Source of the DNA: a virus
Virus record (IMG/VR): IMGVR_UViG_3300042549_008439
Coordinates: 1-27,185 of that record
Reading direction: 5' to 3' (one strand)
Length of the DNA stretch: 27,185 nt
Position numbers and translations under genes: made by a program. Position 1 is the stretch's first letter. Each line of letters starts with the position of its first letter. The notes beneath the pieces were generated by a model that worked only from the letters and a program-made list of their open reading frames with translations, did no database searches and was not told the DNA's origin. This document shows positions 21,701 through 27,087 of the stretch, piece after piece.

Positions 21701-22060
21701 TGGGTATATTCCGGACTGACTTATGTTGATCCAGAATTTACAGTTGTAATTGGTACCGACACAAGTCAGAGATTAATATTAAATACTGCTGTGATTGGAA
21801 CACAATCTAACATACAAGTAACAATTGTCAAGAAAGATTTTGGTCAAGACGACAGTTGGAACAATATTGTTTCTTCCGAAGTTACTCTTTCTCTATTGGA
21901 CAGTACAACACCTGTTGCGCAATTCTTAAAAGATTCGCCAACCGAATTGCCACATAATTATTATGGTCAAGGATTGATGGGTGAAGACAACGTTCTTAGA
22001 AATGAAGCAGGTGAACCATTGCTAAATGAGCAAAACAATATTTTAACAGGAAATTTTTAA
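9761..22060 (+). CDS. Giant (4099 aa) multidomain baseplate/tail structural protein in the gp7 position
   Basis: One uninterrupted 12.3-kb frame starting 5 bases after the gp6-like stop. The N-terminus (LLPEFLRTERNSKFLSSTID, TADIYISNGRPYQLDP) and the block near residues 1030-1050 (PHTHPWEMLGLSVKPLWWD) match my memory of very large virion proteins in marine T4-like phages. Segments visible by eye are as follows. A beta unit with LVYLNGQQLIYGNDY lies near 831. Two carbohydrate-binding-like segments lie at about 1357-1397 (YQTGQYVFYGNNFYKV) and 1609-1655 (YQGYVAGSVVRFGGNYYSA). A probable FG-GAP-like beta-propeller occupies about 2020-2400. INEVKPYHTQIRNFVDKN lies near 3130. More beta modules run from about 3200 to the end. 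I see no signal peptide or membrane segment. Position after gp6 suggests a gp7-type peripheral wedge role, but I do not see convincing homology to T4 gp7 (1032 residues). Virion structural is confident; the exact role is inference. Confidence 0.75.
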   Translation: MAKKISSVNLLPEFLRTERNSKFLSSTIDQLIQPPQLERIDAYVGSTKTPTYNSTADIYISNGRPYQLDPALITRDNLDNIKNSQGYDDLINEISSNGGYTNNLDRLFRSEVVSYNPHIDWDKLVNYQNYYWIPEGPDLLDISINNAGIDDILGSVSAVVAVQTPTGQTTTATLSNGMLVSFTGIDIAEQYQDQTFFVEGVGKSIKLVPFKWLLVSENFLNPFPNGWDSHEFDNFPFDNDREIPIIPEYVTINRASKDKNSWSRYNRWVHKDVIKVSAELNGYNPKYSTTARAQRPIIEFLPDIKLFDYGTIGLEPIDIFDQEIEDISTLNNSTTPVYLDGIEVEEGHRVIFASATNQAVAGKIYQAKFTNAGSTRTLNFIPAYDHVPVLGATIAVLLGTERNGTEWWFTGTEWKYGQQKTTVNQSPLFDLFDVNENSYGDKEVFLSNFTGNKIFSYATGTGEIDQYLRFPIVYKNTQAIGSIVFENNLSTDEIIISQLGATSFTVLSNVGYVKIDNKFENAWVSTVDYTMPVLSSTATGISSYYEEPLSLTNNPLNGIVAKLTISDLTEHVNTMVKRIKSSSVAYFKVTDGVGRNDFVIKLTDPAKIQNARDQLNGIVPKLSILGLIIKSTVDYNPNYSYHFDPDTIDFFEVAVEVCDATFKYTEDNLADAGGAFLPGLQLCPWNSLLLEEISEPEITNNLRDLADYSNHGIKLISNINPISFAQMFIGKKEHSVIDAITKSANKYNKFKLSFLNGLSSVTEQLSPSDAVDQVLMTLNQTTTGKAPYYYSDMVPYGTAEINKSWIVKNPSNLSYPLTAEFDLDTLSMRSVLVYLNGQQLIYGNDYVFNKDNASVDLLVTLSIDDVLLIKDFTNTEGCYIPPTPTKLGLYPKYVPSIYYDDTYANGSIKVIQCHDGSTVVAYNDYRDSIILELEKRIYNNIKSNYRSELLDINSVIPGQFRTTNYSLNEINSIIQGDFVKWAAEYNIDFSGQRYFDANESRTWNFAESFNSSLDQTFYGSWNAIFKQLYDTDRPHTHPWEMLGLSVKPLWWDTYYSWTPGTKRTALINALTLGLTQQPPSTAVDVKYARPLLSSILPVNSSGQLIDPTEILSGITEANKRKPWQVGDQGAEEISWRRSSYYPFAIQRLLALTIPATYSSLMYDVSRLQKNISDQWVYGDDKTFLKFKNLPVSGENGSLTSGYSVFVSEIGQQRTVDYINSLREDLTYASYNLFFKVGGFVDKDTLQIIIDAIEPNSVTPGSILPVQNYQLQLNVGNPIKSVAVTGLVIQKVDNTYVIKGYDTQNPYFTCLTPIRNLNTPAINVGGITESYVVWEESGTSGVTGLSAQDTITANAAPVGNFYQTGQYVFYGNNFYKVKVAHRSGSVFNPEYFQLVPRIPTVGGVTVQSASSFSKNETTIPYGVSYTNIQDVYDLIVGYGQWLVKQGFVFDDYNADLESVMDWSLTAKEFLFWTTQNWNNGSIITLSPFADRLVYRATDSIVNNIFDSFYDYSILRADGTPFAKESLSISRVDDICTISTLPNTDGIYFARLKLVRKEHAMVFDNETIFGDTIYNVETGSRQRRIKLVGFRTAGWNGDYFSPGFVYDTAVVVNWEQYQGYVAGSVVRFGGNYYSALKNVSSAENFNFDEWSLLRKKPTPGLLPNFDYKINQFEDFYSVDSDNFDETQQQLAQHLVGYTPRVYLNNIFSDQVSQFKFYQGFIKDKGTRAAITALSKVGVETSKSVISFNEEWAFRVGNFGSFPTYSELEVPLVEGTFLESPQIVNFVNQLPEASENDLLSYIVPADLSITPKDYNPESVFSTTSTDLRLLLSAGYVRLDDVTATAYNENSFLDIANSNQLVDGDTLWLGFKQDGNWDVYRYTYIPAAIIGVYISAPVSTITFTTQFPHGLSKGDIIGIKQFNDQVNGIYIVQDTTGARQFTVASTLASIENAPLESPGQLYIFSSARFANFDSLPSDKIINRLAYGTKFWVDETDNRGWEVYEKTNNYASVPYFNAAEPQAPTLGFSISKRKGSDIVVAGAPRNYRGAQYGIVWFYDKQESGELKPLVKYRLGGSYPNGQLTGFGSVVVYDDIKFTDSTYGLIFASAPLVDSSSGVVKISSINSRILSEGTSTFITNPDAVATQFGSSIFVERNTSTKTVLIGADSAAYAYTVSDVGGTIAVSTPVKLLSTTTYAIAGADDASCIAVGSEQKVFVFDKLLRNTEVLTSTHASFGKTLAVSPNGDYLFVGIPQVVNVDDSLGQVDVYKKVNGKFVYNQTLENPVQGAGMNFGRVIDVTSGVDTLVVSALGINYTFPTTFDKEKTIFDGGVTEFTGTAANSGAVYVYYKQDNRFVLSQELTNNFVAQNPGTNYGISLAVDDNAVLVGSPAVDNTAINAGFFKFDKINPQTYSLSKIRYQEDQVDISTIQKITLIDTEKEQVVEYLDIIDPLKGKIAGIAEQELKYKLISDPAIYSIGLAGVNVDTSKNWLDDHVGELWWDLSTAKYTWYEQSSLEYRRNTWGKLFPGASIDVYEWVRTTLLPTEWSSIADTPAGLATNVSGQPKFSDNSIISVKQVYDTVTNSFSNVYYYWVKNKVVVPDSADRRISGYEVASIIADPSASGLKFISVIAKDAVTLSNIGSMLVGDKISLSIAQNSQTMSTVPPKHTEWVLLQENSAASMPPALLEKKLIDSLLGYDKNGIVVPDVMLTDRTRYGTGVRPQQTLFKNRYEALRNIVEFSNSVLINTPITGNYNFANLNAQEIIPDQFTNQYDEIVEDISILEDVNTSTFVRAIINCSIDGSGTIDDISIANPGAGYGTLNPVYSSTGSMIGYQGPVFTDVDYDTLFDSGTTTFDLASTDFLEGQPSPYGRNLEITTVVNSQGSIISASVLHGGKGYKYGFKLISRPHTVIVESDETYDGKWTRFEFDYSAKSWTRARTQSFNTQLYWNYVDWADSTYDKFKIYSAVIGSPYELSEIETGEGEYVKINNSGDGRYIVLEKSLSNVEGTYGNGYNLVYKQHGTIQIDNKIWDLSNTNLSWDNNNTYDETRWDQTPGVELQYILDALKNDIFIDDLKINWNRLFFKAVRYALTEQKMLDWAFKTSFITVVHDSGELDQPPVYKLRTDENYEKYINEVKPYHTQIRNFVDKNSILEKSNTEAIEVSSSATIALKFDRISTQRNTGDFSVTDLFVCNGVDNEFILSWVPNPDKLKITVKIDKLRVLSSEYTIVYYSQLFNGYTKKYAKLVFLNEIPVDANKVISIQYKKSADVLNAVDRVLSYYTATNGMVGLDLGMLMYGIDYPGVQIGGQYEGVGFANSYGGTYPSTLLSAGTWTNGISRGALGTLPAERIIDGEFGFLSPNSGHAPEEVVPGSTIDSLGINVYTQGPAPSPTVYSGAFDIPSGGGVQRFKLSILPPTVASMSVILSGVYLEYTEGLLNPGLAVYSIDWETSELVIPPQETSGTLGYTIIGVGGSDSVVGLIDYAIAYTNVASSSTVESSVADQIVKDAFVSVNGYGITTSTAISYTFGYNQDTGQATVTVRNLPLDDNIIQVWFFGETHERFNEIREQIFVVTGDELDKMKYLSTFTLLYPPEFEGPESTNAIVEVTSVGGTRRLLPLDNNLPDVYEYTIVGDQLIVQPSAQLVLGDTVKVITFSTHDSMSIQVDKFFGTPERRFVLDRPVLNNKYIWVTLNKFDGPGNPPITYGLINGLDFVLFEDNVTVQLSDDWVLTTDDIVGITTIVNPTHPTNILGYRIFNDMLGGTTFTRLSLAHTARLTQSLRSYDTEIHVSDGSILTPPIITDNVPGVVLINGERVEFFEIDGNVLKQITRGTMGTGPADIVLVGSRVIDQGTVQQILSPETTYIQNTFTNTLTNTFVIDKISSDMFYPTSPSTLIRHDGIVLSTLTDVAPFDQVEVYYGGRRLSKDGKFVADVSVSYDIIPEDSVVATIPSIEMLPSSSAIGDAYLLEDTNKVWVYTGTRSASTASVGWVYSGLTYVDPEFTVVIGTDTSQRLILNTAVIGTQSNIQVTIVKKDFGQDDSWNNIVSSEVTLSLLDSTTPVAQFLKDSPTELPHNYYGQGLMGEDNVLRNEAGEPLLNEQNNILTGNF

Positions 22061-22061
22061 A

Positions 22062-23339
22062 ATGCCGAATATTAATACAGTAGAGACAATGCAACAAGCA
22101 TCGGACACAACATCGTATTTCATAATGTCTAACGGTGGGTTGGTTAGACGCTTTCGATTTGATTATTTAAAAAATCAAATCGCAGCATCTGTGCCAGGCG
22201 CTAATCGAACTGATCAAAATTTGTTCACAACCAGTTCAGTAATATTTAACAGTGTATCTCTAACTGATTTTACTTCTCCTAGTGCGCAAGAAAGTAAACA
22301 TGCATTTACTACAAATTTTTATCATGCAACTGGCGGCGCTATAAGGTTCCAAGACGGGCTAGGCGCTTTGAGATTTGGTGGATTTGACGGAGCTGTACAA
22401 ACCATTCAAGACAGAAATATTGCTCCGTTTCAATTGACTGCGTTTGCTGCTGAAGATTGGGCCAACAACGGATCTTTGACAACAAGTGCTGGAGTTGGTT
22501 GGACAATTGCTCAACAACCAGCTGGAGTAAGACTTAGTGCAACGTCAAGACAGCGTGTTATTCAGGTAACATCAAATGTTGATCCTGTTGGATTAACTCC
22601 TCCTGTGTTTAATTTTCAGTTGGGATCTATTGGTAGTGCAACCTACAACAACACAACAGTATCTTCTAATGGAGTCAATGAATACAAGGGACCGGGAAGA
22701 ACAGACATTTTCTTTGTCAACGCTCGACTGCATCAGGTTGGTATGCCAAATCAACCAGCTAACCCAAATCAAAATGCAACTCTAAATCGAACAAATGTAT
22801 ATACATTTGAAACGTCTCGAAACAGCACATTTGTTGGATTCAAGAATGCCATGCAGGACGGTGATGTAATTGGACAGTTTGAATTTAGAGGGATCAATTC
22901 AAACAATTCTATCGCATTTGAAGGAACACTAACCGGTGCTATTAGCGTTGTTGCAACAGAAAACTTCACACAAACTGCATCTGGATCTGCTATTCTGTTT
23001 AGTACACAACCGCAAGGAGGCAACAGAGGCCCTACAGATCGTGCAAGATTGCATTCTGTAGAAAATACTTTTGCAAGTCAGCAGCATTCATTTAGAGACA
23101 ACTCTCAAGCGGTAGCAATGACTGTTAGTACTGCAACAGTTCATATATTCAGCGATCTAACATTCTTAGATAATTCTGTACAACAAACAGCATGGACAGG
23201 ATCTCCTTGGACCACAGTTGCAGTACCTGCAACTTCAACATCCACAGGTGTTGCTGGACAAATTGCATCGGATGATGTTGCTGTTTATCTCTGCATTGCC
23301 ACCGACACTTGGAAAAAGATACTTACAACAGCATTTTAA
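22062..23339 (+). CDS. Putative tail fibre / virion structural protein
   Basis: 425 residues, starting one base after the giant gene's stop, with AGGAAA at 22048-22053 as ribosome site inside that gene's last codons. The N-terminus (INTVETMQQASDTTSYFIMS, GLVRRFRFDYLKNQI) resembles the attachment end of phage fibres I have seen in T4-like marine phages. The middle is beta-rich and Asn/Thr/Gly-rich. The end (STGVAGQIASDD, VYLCIATDTWKKI) is a common C-terminal tip of phage fibre-like proteins, where the usual form is GVAGQIA...YVCVATNTWKR. No enzymatic motif is visible. It probably forms a trimeric fibre or a peripheral baseplate part. The fibre assignment is by motif resemblance and context. 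Confidence 0.65.
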   Translation: MPNINTVETMQQASDTTSYFIMSNGGLVRRFRFDYLKNQIAASVPGANRTDQNLFTTSSVIFNSVSLTDFTSPSAQESKHAFTTNFYHATGGAIRFQDGLGALRFGGFDGAVQTIQDRNIAPFQLTAFAAEDWANNGSLTTSAGVGWTIAQQPAGVRLSATSRQRVIQVTSNVDPVGLTPPVFNFQLGSIGSATYNNTTVSSNGVNEYKGPGRTDIFFVNARLHQVGMPNQPANPNQNATLNRTNVYTFETSRNSTFVGFKNAMQDGDVIGQFEFRGINSNNSIAFEGTLTGAISVVATENFTQTASGSAILFSTQPQGGNRGPTDRARLHSVENTFASQQHSFRDNSQAVAMTVSTATVHIFSDLTFLDNSVQQTAWTGSPWTTVAVPATSTSTGVAGQIASDDVAVYLCIATDTWKKILTTAF

Positions 23340-23344
23340 ACAAG

Positions 23345-23352
23345 TATAAATA
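23345..23352 (+). promoter_or_regulatory. T4-type late promoter (TATAAATA)
   Basis: A perfect match to the T4 late promoter element, six bases after the preceding stop and 20 bases before the ATG at 23373. T4 late promoters need only this -10-like element, recognised by the sliding-clamp-activated RNA polymerase with gp55. With T4 spacing the first transcribed base would be about 23358. That leaves a leader of about 15 bases containing GGAA at 23360-23363. Confidence 0.72.
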
Positions 23353-23372
23353 GCATATTGGAACATAATAAA

Positions 23373-23993
23373 ATGAATAGTCAACCTTTTAATAACTTAG
23401 ACGACAGAGGCAGGTTTGCTGTCAGAGGACATATCAAGATATATGATCCAACCACCAGCGAAGTGTTTATTGACAAACCCAATGCAATTCATTACGAGAA
23501 TTTCAGTTTGGCAATGGCAAGAAGTTTGAGTAATCAAGGGTATGGCATGATTTCAGAAATGTGCTTTGGCAACGGCGGCACACGAGTAGATGACACTGGC
23601 ATTATCACTTATCTAACACCAAACACTGTGGAATCATCTTCGAGTTTGTACAACCAAACATACATCAAAGTGGTTGATGCAAATCGTCCTGGAGACATAG
23701 TGCCCAGCAGAAACAATATGGAAGTTAGACACGTACCGGGTGCTTATTATTCTGACATACTTGTTACTTGTTTGTTGGATTTTGGAGAACCCGAAGGTCA
23801 GCAAGCATTTGATACTGAAACAAATTCCAACGGAACATATGTATTTGATGAACTGGGACTCCGGGCATATAGTCCAGATGGTCCTGGCCTAGGTCCATTG
23901 TTGACACATGTGATATTTCACCCTGTTCAAAAATCTTTGAACAGAATGATTCAAATTGACTATACAGTGCGTGTTCAAAGTCTTACCAGTTAA
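23373..23993 (+). CDS. Structural protein of unknown function (206 aa)
   Basis: I place the start at the ATG at 23373 (206 residues), preceded nine bases away by GGAA. The in-frame TTG at 23358 would be about the first transcribed base of the late promoter at 23345, so it is unlikely to be used. Notable stretches are DDRGRFAVRGHIKIYDPTTS near the start, MCFGNGGTRVDDTGIITYL in the middle, and VFDELGLRAYS with LTHVIFHPVQKSLNRMIQID near the end. I recognise this type from neighbours of fibre and baseplate genes in T4-like marine phages but know no function for it. There is no signal peptide, membrane segment or catalytic motif. It is soluble-looking with beta character. It lies between fibre genes and has its own late promoter, so a virion component such as a baseplate-to-fibre connector is plausible but unproven. 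Confidence 0.8.
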   Translation: MNSQPFNNLDDRGRFAVRGHIKIYDPTTSEVFIDKPNAIHYENFSLAMARSLSNQGYGMISEMCFGNGGTRVDDTGIITYLTPNTVESSSSLYNQTYIKVVDANRPGDIVPSRNNMEVRHVPGAYYSDILVTCLLDFGEPEGQQAFDTETNSNGTYVFDELGLRAYSPDGPGLGPLLTHVIFHPVQKSLNRMIQIDYTVRVQSLTS

Positions 23994-23998
23994 GGGGT
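23991..23998 (+). promoter_or_regulatory. Strong ribosome binding site overlapping a stop codon
   Basis: The stop TAA of the 206-residue gene (23991-23993) runs straight into GGGGTG, making AAGGGG, the strongest Shine-Dalgarno-like site seen here. It lies nine bases before the ATG at 24006 and fixes that start. It suggests high translation of the S74-type fibre and coupling to the upstream gene. Confidence 0.7.
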
Positions 23999-24005
23999 GT
24001 AACCA

Positions 24006-25886
24006 ATGTCATATATTATATACACCAGCAGCGGCACAGTACTAACAACAGTAGCAACAGGCAAAGTCAATACATCAACTACCAGCTTGACTTTAGTTGG
24101 TAGAGATTTATTAAACTACGGCCGCCCGTGGAACCAAAATTTGGTTTATTTGTTGAGTAATTTTGCAAGTCCCAACAACAAACTTCCTAAGAATCCCATA
24201 CTTGGACAAACCTGGTACGATTCAACCGGACACAAATTAAAAGTTTATAACGGTAGCTCATTTGGAACAGTTGGTGCAGATCTTAAAATTTCAGATTTGG
24301 ATCCAATAGGACAGGATCCTGGAGAATTTTGGTACGATCCTGCAAGTGAAAATTTAAATTTTCGCACCAATCAAGGATACATTACTTTAACATCTTTTCC
24401 TATAAGTGACGTTAGTGGATGGAAGTATTCTTTAACACCTATATACGACAACACCGACAACACTAGACAGCTAACATTGTTGAAATCATATGGACAAGTT
24501 GTTGGTACATTGACCAGAGAAGCATTTACAGCCAGCACGGAAGATTCCACATCTACCTTCTCAAGAGCAGGAACAGATTCTTTTGTAGTTGTTAACGGTT
24601 TAACACTAATTGACGATTTAAAGATTTCTAATGGATTCGTAACCGGAGATTTAACAGTTGGTGGAACAGTAACTGCTCAAAAGTTAGTAGTTGAATTTAC
24701 CACAGTTACAACACAAATTGTAACAACTGATGATATTATTAAAACTTCAAATGTATCAAACGCAGTATCAACTACCACAGGTGCTCTTCAGGTAGCAGGT
24801 GGTGGAGGGTTTGGCAAAGATTTATGGATTGGCGGCAAGGTAAGAGTTATACAAGAACTAAATGTTGGATCTACCACAACAGTTAGTGGAAGTATTATTC
24901 CGTCTGCAACAGGAGTTTACAATTTAGGATCTCCTTCAAATAGGTTTGGTACTCTTTACGTCAGCAGTTCAACTATAGACTTTGGCAATAATGCTATTAT
25001 ATCTTCGTTTGGTAATCAAATAATAATTAACAATTTGGTTTCAACAAATGCATCGTTGTCAAACTTAACAGCTTCAAATTTTACAGCAACAAACTCATCG
25101 TTGTTAGCTCTAACAGCTTCAAATTTTACAGCAACAACAGCTAGAATTGTTAATGGATTACAAGTTGGTGGAGATATAACTGCAACCAACGCAACCATAA
25201 CAAATAATTTAAAAGTTAACGGCATTGTAACTGCTTCTAATTTAGTGGTAACTGGTTCGGCATTGTTTGGTTCTTTGGCTTCGTTTACAACAACCAATAT
25301 AACTGCAACCAATGTAACAATAACAGGTAACTTAAATGTATCTGGATTTACAAATGCAGGTCCTTTGATATCATCAACATTCACTGCTACCAATGCAACA
25401 GTAACAAATGACTTGTCTGTTGGTGGGAAATTAAATGTCACTGGACTTACCACAACTGGTCCTTTGATATCATCAACATTCACTGCTACTGATGCAAGAG
25501 TGACCAGCAATTTAAATGTAGACGGTCAAATTTATTCAAATGGTAACATTACAGCATACTACGGTAGCCCATCTGATAGTCGCTTCAAGGAAAATATTCG
25601 CAATGTTGAATTTGCACTGGCCAAAGTAAAAGCAATTAACGGTGTCACTTTTGAATGGACAGACACATTTTTGTCTCAAGAAAAGCAAAAAAGTGGATTT
25701 GATTTGAAAAAACAAGATCTAGGAGTTATTGCTCAAGAGGTCGAAGCAGTGGCACCACATGCAGTAGATACTCGAGAAGATGGATTTAAATTTGTTAAGT
25801 ATGAAAAGTTGGCAGCACTGCTAATTGAAGCAATCAAAGAACTAGACATCAAATTAGAAGATATCAAAAAACACATAGGAATGTAA
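24006..25886 (+). CDS. Tail fibre protein with C-terminal S74 (endosialidase-type) intramolecular chaperone
   Basis: A 626-residue host-contact fibre. The N-terminal module (about 1-130) has a YGRP...N.V.LL.NF pattern from residue 38, a GQTWYD stretch near 67-72 and a second EFWYDP unit. It is shared with the next gene. Residues about 349-507 are a shaft of short Thr/Asn-rich repeats (NLTASNFTATN, NLNVSGFT, SSTFTATNATV). The end (523-626) is an S74 chaperone: SDSRFKENI begins at Ser523, GVIAQEVE at 573, then a helical end (KLAALLIEAIKELDIKLEDI). In this family the chaperone drives trimerisation and is cut off just before that serine. A strong ribosome site, AAGGGG, overlaps the previous stop. 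The fibre call is firm; long-tail versus side fibre cannot be told. Confidence 0.87.
   Translation: MSYIIYTSSGTVLTTVATGKVNTSTTSLTLVGRDLLNYGRPWNQNLVYLLSNFASPNNKLPKNPILGQTWYDSTGHKLKVYNGSSFGTVGADLKISDLDPIGQDPGEFWYDPASENLNFRTNQGYITLTSFPISDVSGWKYSLTPIYDNTDNTRQLTLLKSYGQVVGTLTREAFTASTEDSTSTFSRAGTDSFVVVNGLTLIDDLKISNGFVTGDLTVGGTVTAQKLVVEFTTVTTQIVTTDDIIKTSNVSNAVSTTTGALQVAGGGGFGKDLWIGGKVRVIQELNVGSTTTVSGSIIPSATGVYNLGSPSNRFGTLYVSSSTIDFGNNAIISSFGNQIIINNLVSTNASLSNLTASNFTATNSSLLALTASNFTATTARIVNGLQVGGDITATNATITNNLKVNGIVTASNLVVTGSALFGSLASFTTTNITATNVTITGNLNVSGFTNAGPLISSTFTATNATVTNDLSVGGKLNVTGLTTTGPLISSTFTATDARVTSNLNVDGQIYSNGNITAYYGSPSDSRFKENIRNVEFALAKVKAINGVTFEWTDTFLSQEKQKSGFDLKKQDLGVIAQEVEAVAPHAVDTREDGFKFVKYEKLAALLIEAIKELDIKLEDIKKHIGM
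25051..25140 (+). repeat. Two tandem 45-bp near-identical units in the fibre shaft
   Basis: Units at 25051-25095 and 25096-25140 both start CATCGTTGT and share an identical 27-base core (25066-25092 and 25111-25137). The 15-codon period stays in frame and encodes LTASNFTAT-type shaft repeats. Confidence 0.85.
25329..25526 (+). repeat. Two tandem 99-bp units in the fibre shaft
   Basis: Units at 25329-25427 and 25428-25526 share an identical 32-base core (25359-25390 and 25458-25489) and are diverged around it. The period is 33 codons and in frame. The core encodes GPLISSTFTAT, and each unit begins with a NLNVSG/KLNVTG turn. Confidence 0.85.
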
Positions 25887-25887
25887 G

Positions 25888-27087
25888 ATGCCATATATTT
25901 TAACAAAGACCAACGGTACAACACTGGTAACAGTTCAAGATGCATCTGTTGATAATTCTACAAGTTTAACATTTGTTGGAAGAAATTATTCAGGATATGG
26001 ACGTCCAATTGAAGAAAATTTTGTTAGACTATTAGAAAATTTTTCTAATACAACCAAACCGTCAAAGCCTGTACAGGGACAACTATGGTTCAACAATGAT
26101 CCTGCTGTTCGAAGATTATTGATATCTTATGATGGCGCCAAATTCCGAGATATATCTAATGTACCTTACGGAACAACTCCGCCTAAACAACCTACCACTG
26201 GAGACCTATGGTGGGACTCTTTGAACAATCAGATCAAAGTTTATGAATCTGTTAACAACACTTGGACTGCAAGTCAACCATACGGTGGAGCCAGCAGTTC
26301 TTGGGATTTTGGCAGAATTGAAAATTCAGTTGCAGTTGAACAAAATGCTATTAGTGGCTACTTAGGCAACACGCTATCGGTAATTTTTTCAGCTGTTCGA
26401 TACAACACACTATCGTCCTTACCACTTCATGATAGATTTCCAAGAGTTGTTACTGGAATAACATTACCTGGAGCAAACCCAGTTACTGGCAGAACTTCAG
26501 TATCTACTTCAACTGGGTATTTGTTTTGGGGAACGGCTGCTGATGCTTTGAAAACTCAAAAGGTAGAGATTGAGCCTACACGTAGCACTTCTACCCAATA
26601 TATCACATTTGTATCTAACACCAATGGTGTTCAACAAATAAACACTACCAGCACACTTTACTTTGAACCATCCAGTAACATTTTAAATGCAACCGCAGCC
26701 AGTGCCCTGTATGCAGACATTGCCGAACGTTATGAGGCAGATGCAGTGTACGAACCCGGTACTGTGCTAATGCACGGAGGTGCAAAAGAAGTTACATTAG
26801 CCACAATACATGCTACTGAGACAGTTGCAGGTATAGTGAGTACAAAACCGGCATATATGATGAATTCTGATGCTGGAAATGACGAAACTCACCCCTATAT
26901 TGCCTTGAAAGGTCGTGTTCCTTGCAAAGTTATAGGTCCTGTTAAAAAAGGCGAACTGCTGGTTGCCAGTGGTCTAAAACCCGGATATGCCACAGCACGT
27001 CAGTTGGGCGATGGTCCACATGCTGTCGTGGGAAAGGCCTTGGAAAATTTCTCAAGGCCTTCGGGTGTAATTGAAGTAAAAGTTTAA
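25888..27087 (+). CDS. Tail fibre protein with peptidase-G2-like C-terminal domain
   Basis: 399 residues, one base after the preceding stop; AGGA at 25877-25880 is the likely ribosome site. Residues 1-130 repeat the N-terminal module of the previous gene: SLTFVGRNYSGYGRP (YGRP from 37), ENFVRLLENF, QGQLWF near 64, then GDLWWD. This implies gene duplication or a common docking site. The C-terminal domain (275-399) starts YADIAERYEADAVYEPGTVL and continues with VAGIVSTKPAYMMNS and KGELLVASGLKPGYAT. This resembles the autoproteolytic intramolecular chaperone called peptidase G2, as in phage phi29 appendage protein gp12. That domain name is a judgement from motif resemblance. A probable second fibre or its accessory, translated together with the first. 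The stop codon overlaps the stop of thyA on the other strand. Confidence 0.8.
   Translation: MPYILTKTNGTTLVTVQDASVDNSTSLTFVGRNYSGYGRPIEENFVRLLENFSNTTKPSKPVQGQLWFNNDPAVRRLLISYDGAKFRDISNVPYGTTPPKQPTTGDLWWDSLNNQIKVYESVNNTWTASQPYGGASSSWDFGRIENSVAVEQNAISGYLGNTLSVIFSAVRYNTLSSLPLHDRFPRVVTGITLPGANPVTGRTSVSTSTGYLFWGTAADALKTQKVEIEPTRSTSTQYITFVSNTNGVQQINTTSTLYFEPSSNILNATAASALYADIAERYEADAVYEPGTVLMHGGAKEVTLATIHATETVAGIVSTKPAYMMNSDAGNDETHPYIALKGRVPCKVIGPVKKGELLVASGLKPGYATARQLGDGPHAVVGKALENFSRPSGVIEVKV

Noticed and set aside
23358-23360. TTG start adding five residues to the 206-residue protein
   Set aside because: It coincides with the predicted first transcribed base of the late promoter and has no ribosome site; the ATG at 23373 does.
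25016-25510. 164-residue open frame on the minus strand
   Set aside because: It is the mirror of the repetitive fibre shaft; its Val/Pro-rich repeats follow from the Thr/Asn repeats on the plus strand, and it has no start context.
25888-27087. Diversity-generating retroelement target in a fibre gene
   Set aside because: No reverse transcriptase, template repeat or adenine-biased variable repeat is visible; the fibre ends in a chaperone-like domain.
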